Source: Rhodospirillales bacterium (GTDB taxonomy: Bacteria; Pseudomonadota; Alphaproteobacteria; Rhodospirillales; JAOUPW01). From it: DNA of 11,188 nt. The position numbers and the translations under genes were made by a program. A model generated the notes under the pieces. That model searched no databases and was not told the origin of the DNA. It saw only the letters and a list, made by a program, of their open reading frames with translations. The stretch lies in NCBI GenBank assembly GCA_029879665.1, contig JAOUPW010000020.1, positions 1-11,188 of the forward strand, given 5' to 3'. This document shows, piece by piece, positions 6,975 to 11,188 of the stretch (within the stretch, counting starts at the first letter, position 1; each line of letters starts with the position of its first letter).

Positions 6975-7331
6975 TTACAGTTCGGTATACTTTCGGGCGT
7001 TTCCGTGTGATTTTTCAGCCGGATATTTTGCCGCGTTGATAGCTATTTTATCCCTTGCCGCTTTGTCGAGATCAATCCCCGCTTTTTCGGATATCATCAG
7101 CAGGTAAAGCATCACGTCGGCTGCTTCCTCGGTTAGGTTCTTGTGGAATGTGGGATCGTCAAGCAGGGCTTCCAGTTCTTCATCGGTTTTCCACTGGCTA
7201 AGTTCCAGGAGTTCCGCCGCCTCCAGGTTGAGCGAGATCAAAAGATTTTTGAGGGTATGAAACTGGGTCCAATCCCGTTCATCCCGGAATTCATTCAGGC
7301 GTTGGGTCAGGTCTTGGAGGGAGGAGGTCAT
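6975..7331 (-). CDS. MazG-like nucleotide pyrophosphohydrolase
   Basis: A 118-residue all-alpha NTP pyrophosphohydrolase of the MazG/dCTPase (RS21-C6-like) superfamily, which hydrolyses (d)NTPs to (d)NMP and PPi for nucleotide-pool cleaning. The Mg-binding signature ExxE...ExxD is visible as E37xxE40 and E69xxD72, about 29 residues apart. QWK at 46-48 resembles the conserved F/SQW segment of the small dCTPase branch. The length fits that single-domain branch rather than the two-domain MazG of enteric bacteria. The ATG at 7329-7331 has only a weak GAAG upstream; no better start exists. It converges on the ankyrin gene with seven bases between the stops and no terminator, so their transcripts may overlap. 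The substrate cannot be fixed from sequence; house-cleaning is likeliest, and a link to Sat through PPi is speculative. Confidence 0.87.
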   Translation of the reverse strand: MTSSLQDLTQRLNEFRDERDWTQFHTLKNLLISLNLEAAELLELSQWKTDEELEALLDDPTFHKNLTEEAADVMLYLLMISEKAGIDLDKAARDKIAINAAKYPAEKSHGNARKYTEL

Positions 7332-7415
7332 TGCTCGTCTTCAAAAATTCAGGAATTCGCATTAGGCCCGAGGCTAAGTTAAAACTCAACGCCATTGATT
7401 TTTCGTGTCTCGGAT

Positions 7416-7424
7416 TGTGGATAA
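7416..7424 (-). other. Perfect match to the DnaA-box 9-mer
   Basis: The minus strand reads TTATCCACA, the consensus DnaA box, in the AT-rich spacer upstream of aprB. I found no second good box nearby and no dnaA/dnaN-type genes, so an origin is not supported. It may be chance or a regulatory DnaA site. Confidence 0.3.
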
Positions 7425-7471
7425 ACCACTAAGCCTATGTGATTTGTACAATTTTCTTTCCTTATCGTCTT

Positions 7472-7530
7472 TTGACAACTTTTCGAGGTTAAGAAATTTG
7501 ACTAATTTTACGATTTTTTGGGGTTTGACA
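7472..7530 (+). repeat. Three spaced TTGAC motifs upstream of aprB
   Basis: TTGACA (7472-7477), TTGACT (7498-7503) and TTGACA (7525-7530) occur 26 and 27 bases apart in an AT-rich stretch. The last is the -35 of the best promoter. The regular spacing could mean tandem promoters or repeated regulator half-sites. The first two lack good -10 partners. Apart from these, the promoter and the DnaA-like 9-mer, the 7332-7702 spacer shows T-runs at 7613-7629 but no gene. Confidence 0.4.
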
Positions 7531-7553
7531 CGTTGCAGGACCCCGTATATTAA
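7525..7553 (+). promoter_or_regulatory. Probable sigma70-type promoter of aprBA
   Basis: A perfect TTGACA -35 (7525-7530) is followed after 17 bases by TATTAA (7548-7553). Transcription would start near 7560 and give a leader of about 143 bases before aprB, including two T-runs (from about 7613). This is the best sigma70-like promoter in the window, as expected for an abundant enzyme. Confidence 0.6.
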
Positions 7554-7702
7554 ATAACCATAATATTAGGATATTCAGGGATAGTACTCAGCCGAAGAGC
7601 GCCGTTCTAAGCGTTTTTTTTCAGTTTTTTCTGGATTCGGTTGGCCGCTTTTCCAATGTGTCCGTGCTTATACAGCTTGGCTCAACCAGGAGAAAACGCT
7701 CC

Positions 7703-8125
7703 ATGCCGACTTTTGTTCACACCGAAAAATGTGATGGCTGCAAGGGTGGTGAAGTCACCGCCTGCATGTACATCTGCCCCAATGACCTGATGAAACTCGA
7801 TACTGAGCGGATGAAGGCCTTCAACCAGGAACCTGAGCAGTGCTGGGAATGTCAGTGTTGCGTCAAGGCATGTCCGCAACAGGCGATCGAAGTTCGCGCC
7901 TACGCCGATGTGGTGCCCATGGGCGGCGCGGTTATTCCGCTCCGTACCGATAACGCGATCATGTGGACGATCAAGTTCCGTGATGGCGAGGTTAAACGCT
8001 TCAAGTTCCCCGTGCGCACGACGCCGGTTGGAAGCATTGACCCCTATGGCAACAAGCCCGAACCCGGTGACATCAAGTCCAATCTTTTGTTCACCGAGAC
8101 CGGCAAAACGTTGTCGACCATCTAA
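7703..8125 (+). CDS. aprB: APS reductase beta subunit (AprB), two-cluster ferredoxin-like protein
   Basis: Electron-transfer subunit of adenylylsulfate reductase, carrying electrons between the FAD of AprA and the Qmo complex. It has 140 residues. Two 4Fe-4S clusters are supported by C10, C13, C21, C25 and by C47, C50, C53, C57 (CWECQCCVKAC). The long loop between C13 and C21 is typical of AprB. W48 corresponds to the tryptophan placed between cluster and FAD in the Archaeoglobus enzyme. Residues after about 65 form the beta-rich C-terminal tail that wraps AprA. The start is set at the ATG at 7703 because AprB proteins begin MPTFV...KCDGC and GGAG lies ten bases upstream; an in-frame start at 7658 would add 15 unlikely residues. 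It precedes aprA by 104 bp and is probably co-transcribed with it. Confidence 0.95.
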   Translation: MPTFVHTEKCDGCKGGEVTACMYICPNDLMKLDTERMKAFNQEPEQCWECQCCVKACPQQAIEVRAYADVVPMGGAVIPLRTDNAIMWTIKFRDGEVKRFKFPVRTTPVGSIDPYGNKPEPGDIKSNLLFTETGKTLSTI

Positions 8126-8137
8126 GTATTTTGTTTG

Positions 8138-8164
8138 TTTAAGGGCCGACCCTCGGCCTTTAAA
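8138..8164 (+). promoter_or_regulatory. Terminator-like hairpin between aprB and aprA
   Basis: TTTAAGGGCCG (8138-8148) pairs with CGGCCTTTAAA (8154-8164), an 11-bp stem with one G-T wobble and the loop ACCCT, followed by TTTAGTTTTATA. It begins 12 bases after the aprB stop. It could act as a partial terminator, a processing site or an mRNA stabiliser that sets the aprB:aprA ratio. Complete termination is unlikely, since no promoter for aprA is obvious after it. Confidence 0.65.
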
Positions 8165-8176
8165 TTTAGTTTTATA

Positions 8177-8211
8177 GGCGACAGACCCGTCCCGTGTGAC
8201 GGGGGATCGCC
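8177..8211 (+). promoter_or_regulatory. Second hairpin, directly before the aprA ribosome site
   Basis: GGCGA (8177-8181) pairs with TCGCC (8207-8211), and inside it CCCGTC (8186-8191) pairs with GACGGG (8198-8203) around the loop CCGTGT. The structure ends six bases before the aprA Shine-Dalgarno (8217-8223), so it leaves that site open. It could protect the aprA part of a processed transcript. Confidence 0.55.
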
Positions 8212-8216
8212 AGAGT

Positions 8217-8223
8217 GGGAGGA
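8217..8223 (+). promoter_or_regulatory. Ribosome binding site that sets the aprA start
   Basis: GGGAGGA sits seven bases before the ATG at 8230. It rules out the in-frame GTG at 8215, which overlaps it and would add five residues. Confidence 0.8.
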
Positions 8224-8229
8224 TATTCC

Positions 8230-10152
8230 ATGAGTGAGGGGACTTTCGGTAATCCGGAAATCATTGAGATTGAAACTGATATTTTGCTCGTTGGCGGCGG
8301 TATGGCCGCCTGCGGCGCGGCTTATGAATCCAGGCGTTGGGCCGGCGACAATTTGAAAATCACACTAGTCGACAAGGCCGCGATGGATCGCTCCGGCGCC
8401 GTCGCCATGGGCCTATCCGCCATTAACACCTATCTCGGCGATAACAGCCCGGATGATTATTGCCGGATGGTGTCCGCCGACCTAATGGGTATTACCCGTG
8501 ACGATCTGGTTTATGACGTCGGCCGCCATGTGGACGGCACTGTTCATCTGTTCGAAGAATGGGGTCTGCCCATTTGGAAAAGCAAGGAAACAGAAGGCGT
8601 TCCCTTGAAAGACGGCGGCAAGCCCGTCCGTTCCGGTAAATGGCAGATCATGATTAACGGCGAAAGTTACAAGCCCATTGTTGCCGAGGCCGCGAAGAAG
8701 GCTTTGGGCATCGAAAACATCATGGAGCGTGTCTTCATCGTTAAGTTGCTGCTCGACGAAAACGAAGACAACCGTATCGCTGGCGCCGTCGGCCTCAGCG
8801 TGCGTGAGCACAAACTCTATGTTTTCAAGGCCAACGCTGTTCTCAATGTCGCGGGCGGCGCCGTGAACGTATTCCGTCCCCGCTCAATCGGCGAGGGCAT
8901 GGGCCGCACCTGGTATCCGGTGTGGAATGCCGGTTCCACCTACGCCATGGCGGCGGAAGTGGGCGCCGAACTGACGATGATGGAAAACCGCTTCGTGCCC
9001 TGCCGGTTTAAAGACGGTTACGGCCCGGTCGGTGCCTGGTTCCTGCTGTTCAAGTCGAAAGCCACCAACGGCTTCGGTGAGGACTACACGGTCAAGAACG
9101 CCGACATGCTCAAGGATTTTGCGCCCTATGACACGGCTGCGGTGATCCCCACCTGCTTGCGTAACCACGCCATGCTCAAGGAAATGAAGGAAGGCCGTGG
9201 CCCGATCCTTATGGATACGCCGACGGCGATGGCCAAGCTGGCCGAAACCATGACCCCGAAAGAGGTCAAGCATCTTGAAGCGGAAGCCTGGGAAGATTTC
9301 CTCGACATGTGCATCGGTCAGGCCGGTCACTGGGCGGGCATGAACATCCGTCCGGAAGAAACCGCATCCGAATTGATGCCGACCGAGCCTTATCTGCTGG
9401 GTTCGCACTCCGGTTGCTGCGGAATCTGGGTGTCCGGTCCTGATGACTTGAACTCGCCAGCGGAGTGGAAATGGGGTTACAACCGCATGACCACGGTTAA
9501 GGGGCTGTTCACCGCCGGTGACGGCGTGGGCGCTTCCGGCCATAAGTTCTCCTCCGGTTCGCACACCGAAGGCCGCATCGCGGGCAAGGAAATGGTCCGC
9601 TTCTGTCTGGATCATAAGGATTTTAAGCCGGTCCTGCATGCCGACATCGATGCCCTGGCGGAAGAAATCTACCTTCCGGTCCGCAACTACTTCGAGCATA
9701 AGGACAAGACCACGGCGGAGGACATCAATCCGTTCTACATTACGCCGAAAATGTTCCAGATGCGTCTGCAGAAGTACATGGACGAATATTGCGCAGGTGT
9801 TTCCACCTATTATCAAACTAACGAAAAGCTGCTCAAAATCGGCCTCCATCACCTGGAGATGCTGAAGGAAGACAGCAAGAACCTGCGCGCCAAGGATCTT
9901 CACGAACTGATGCGGGCGTGGGAAAACTACCACCGTCTCCGGACCGCGGAAGCTCACCTTCGTCACATCCTGTTCCGCGAAGAAACCCGTTATCCCGGTT
10001 TCTTCTACCGGGCCGACTACCCGGATTTGAACGAAGCCGAGTGGAAATGCTTCGTCAACTCGCGGATGGATCCGGAAACCGGTGAATGGACGTTGAAGAA
10101 GGTTCCGCACGTCGATCTGGTTGAAAAGAGCTATGCTGGTTCCGGCCACTAA
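8230..10152 (+). CDS. aprA: APS reductase alpha subunit (AprA), catalytic flavoprotein
   Basis: Catalytic FAD subunit of cytoplasmic adenylylsulfate reductase, interconverting APS with sulfite plus AMP. It has 640 residues, the normal AprA length, and belongs to the fumarate reductase/succinate dehydrogenase flavoprotein superfamily. The FAD dinucleotide motif is GGGMAACG at 22-29. The segment RFKDGYGPVGAW (259-270) holds the arginine matching the substrate-binding Arg of the Archaeoglobus enzyme, and GSHSGCCGIWVSGP (391-404) holds H393, matching its active-site histidine. The C-terminal RYPGFFYRADYP block is also typical of AprA. The start is chosen by the ribosome site at 8217-8223. It follows aprB in one transcription unit and is closed by a strong terminator. 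The sequence cannot by itself tell the oxidising from the reducing direction; a tree against AprA lineages would. Confidence 0.97.
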   Translation: MSEGTFGNPEIIEIETDILLVGGGMAACGAAYESRRWAGDNLKITLVDKAAMDRSGAVAMGLSAINTYLGDNSPDDYCRMVSADLMGITRDDLVYDVGRHVDGTVHLFEEWGLPIWKSKETEGVPLKDGGKPVRSGKWQIMINGESYKPIVAEAAKKALGIENIMERVFIVKLLLDENEDNRIAGAVGLSVREHKLYVFKANAVLNVAGGAVNVFRPRSIGEGMGRTWYPVWNAGSTYAMAAEVGAELTMMENRFVPCRFKDGYGPVGAWFLLFKSKATNGFGEDYTVKNADMLKDFAPYDTAAVIPTCLRNHAMLKEMKEGRGPILMDTPTAMAKLAETMTPKEVKHLEAEAWEDFLDMCIGQAGHWAGMNIRPEETASELMPTEPYLLGSHSGCCGIWVSGPDDLNSPAEWKWGYNRMTTVKGLFTAGDGVGASGHKFSSGSHTEGRIAGKEMVRFCLDHKDFKPVLHADIDALAEEIYLPVRNYFEHKDKTTAEDINPFYITPKMFQMRLQKYMDEYCAGVSTYYQTNEKLLKIGLHHLEMLKEDSKNLRAKDLHELMRAWENYHRLRTAEAHLRHILFREETRYPGFFYRADYPDLNEAEWKCFVNSRMDPETGEWTLKKVPHVDLVEKSYAGSGH

Positions 10153-10173
10153 GGTCTTTATCTGAGTTATAAT

Positions 10174-10214
10174 GGGGGGTGCCGATTTTTACCGGCACCC
10201 CCCTTTGTTTTTTT
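10174..10214 (+). terminator. Very strong intrinsic terminator after aprA
   Basis: GGGGGGTGCCG (10174-10184) pairs perfectly with CGGCACCCCCC (10193-10203) around an 8-base loop, followed by TTTGTTTTTTT. It lies 22 bases after the aprA stop and should end the aprBA transcript, partly isolating the YkgJ-family gene. Confidence 0.95.
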
Positions 10215-10247
10215 CCGGGCGAATGTTAGCAGCGTGAGGTCAGTTTC

Positions 10248-11150
10248 ATGAATGACACAACCGGCCCCGACAACAGCGGCAAGGAAGAACTGGAAATATT
10301 TGATGCCGTCCGCGATTTGGGCAGCGCGGATAACCCCGTTCAACCCACCCGCCTGAATTCAGAAGACAGTTTCTGTTTTTCCTGCCACAAGGGGATTTCC
10401 TGCTGGAACAAGTGCTGCACCGGTGCCGACATCACGTTGACGCCGAACGATATTCTGCGGCTGTGCAAACATTTAGATATGAGTCCAACCGATTTTCTCC
10501 GGGAATATACGGTGCCGGCGTTCTGGGAACAAGCGGGCCTACCCATTGCCAAGATCAAAATGTCCGGCGCAGATGGCAAGGGGCCGTGCCCGTTCGTCGC
10601 CGACGAAGGCTGCACGGTTTATGAAAATCGTCCCGTTACCTGCCGTTATTATCCGCTGGGCCTAGCCAGCGTGAAACCCAAGGGCGCTGACGTAAAAGAG
10701 GATTTCAATTTTTTAGTCAAGGAAGCCCATTGCAAGGGACACGAAGAATCCAAGGAATTGAGCGTTTCCGCTTTTAAATCCGAACAGGGGATAGAGGAAT
10801 ACGATCTGGTCAATCGGGGTTGGATCGACATCCTGATGAAGATGGCCTCCTGGAAGCACCTGGGTGGTCCCAACGGTAAAGACGTCTCGCCGCAAACCAA
10901 GCAGATGTTTTTTATGGTTTCAACGGATGTGGATACTTTGCGGAAATTTGTTCTCGAAACAAAGTTTCTCGAATCCTACGAGATTGATCCGGAAGCGGTC
11001 GAGATTATCAAGGCCGACGATCATGCGCTTCTGCAGTTGGGATTTGACTGGATGAAGAACGTTATGTTCAACGAACCAACGATCTCCCTGAAGGAAGAGG
11101 TTCTGCGTAGCGCCATGGCCAAGGCGCGTGAAGAACTCGGCGCGACCTAG
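10248..11150 (+). CDS. YkgJ-family cysteine-cluster protein (putative Zn/Fe-chelating)
   Basis: A 300-residue cytoplasmic protein whose N-terminal half belongs to the YkgJ/PF03692 family, annotated as putative zinc- or iron-chelating but without a firm biochemical role. The cluster is clear: C43, C46, C52, C56 and C57 (FCFSC...CWNKCC), then CPF at 114-116, C122 (GCTVYENRPVTC), C132 followed by RYYPLG, and C161. These spacings fit Fe-S or Zn binding. Residues about 165-300 are mostly acidic and helical-looking with no domain I recognise, making the protein longer than minimal YkgJ proteins. No signal peptide or membrane segment is seen. The ATG at 10248 has GAGG (10236-10239) at good spacing. 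It lies 95 bp after aprA on the same strand, beyond a strong terminator. A role in Apr or Qmo cluster assembly or redox chemistry is possible but inferred only from position. Confidence 0.85.
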   Translation: MNDTTGPDNSGKEELEIFDAVRDLGSADNPVQPTRLNSEDSFCFSCHKGISCWNKCCTGADITLTPNDILRLCKHLDMSPTDFLREYTVPAFWEQAGLPIAKIKMSGADGKGPCPFVADEGCTVYENRPVTCRYYPLGLASVKPKGADVKEDFNFLVKEAHCKGHEESKELSVSAFKSEQGIEEYDLVNRGWIDILMKMASWKHLGGPNGKDVSPQTKQMFFMVSTDVDTLRKFVLETKFLESYEIDPEAVEIIKADDHALLQLGFDWMKNVMFNEPTISLKEEVLRSAMAKAREELGAT

Positions 11151-11188
11151 GACGGATCGGGTTTATCTTCAGTCGGCTTCCGGCGGAC

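Noticed and set aside
7613-7629. Intrinsic terminator or attenuator in the aprB leader
   Set aside because: T-runs are present, but the preceding sequence gives only a very weak stem, so a terminator is not supported.
7332-7702. Replication origin in the aprB upstream spacer
   Set aside because: Only one consensus DnaA box was found, with no cluster of boxes and none of the genes usual near oriC.
3294-7702. A shared regulator motif upstream of qmoA, sat and aprB
   Set aside because: All three spacers contain TAATAT-like AT-rich words, but I could not align a specific common motif beyond what base composition explains.
8884-10149. A 421-codon open frame on the - strand antisense to aprA
   Set aside because: It lies wholly inside aprA, whose motifs are unambiguous. 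The antisense protein has no domain and no clear ribosome site; it results from biased codon use.

Overview
The window carries most of the sulfite/APS/sulfate interconversion pathway of a sulfur-metabolising bacterium: ATP sulfurylase (sat), both subunits of APS reductase (aprB, aprA), and two subunits of the quinone-interacting Qmo complex (qmoA complete, qmoB cut by the left edge). The moderately high GC of the genes, the clear Shine-Dalgarno sites, the protein sequences and the absence of a compact sat-aprBA-qmoABC operon suggest a proteobacterium, most likely an alphaproteobacterial (Rhodospirillales-like) sulfur oxidiser running the pathway in reverse. That is an inference. The same enzymes serve sulfate reduction, and nothing inside the window fixes the direction.

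Layout, left to right. (1) 1-3293, minus strand: qmoA then qmoB, 32 bp apart and reading out of the window; qmoC would be expected just beyond the left edge but is not visible. (2) 3294-3690: a 397-bp divergent spacer with candidate promoters for both directions and a structured leader before the next gene. (3) 3691-4110, plus: a small two-CBS-domain protein followed by an intrinsic terminator. (4) 4192-4953, minus: a creatininase-family hydrolase with an unusual metal site. (5) 5199-6371, plus: sat with a strong terminator. (6) 6467-6967, plus: a small ankyrin-repeat protein with an unrecognised N-terminal part. (7) 6975-7331, minus: a MazG-like nucleotide pyrophosphohydrolase, convergent with the ankyrin gene. 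(8) 7332-7702: a 371-bp AT-rich regulatory spacer with a good sigma70-type promoter. (9) 7703-10152, plus: aprB and aprA, separated by 104 bp holding two hairpins, then a very strong terminator. (10) 10248-11150, plus: a cysteine-rich YkgJ-family protein.

How the genes work together. AprBA converts sulfite plus AMP to APS (or the reverse), Sat converts APS plus PPi to ATP plus sulfate (or the reverse), and Qmo exchanges the AprBA electrons with the membrane quinone pool. The interleaved genes are not known parts of the pathway. Several belong to families that touch adenine nucleotides or metals: CBS domains bind adenosyl nucleotides, MazG-like enzymes release PPi from NTPs, and YkgJ proteins are presumed metal or Fe-S binders. 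Whether this is a functional accessory set or chance interleaving is the main open question. I saw no mobile elements, tRNAs, rRNAs or CRISPR arrays, and no clearly undescribed system. The most unusual signals are the double hairpin inside aprBA, the structured leader of the CBS gene, and the accessory genes themselves.
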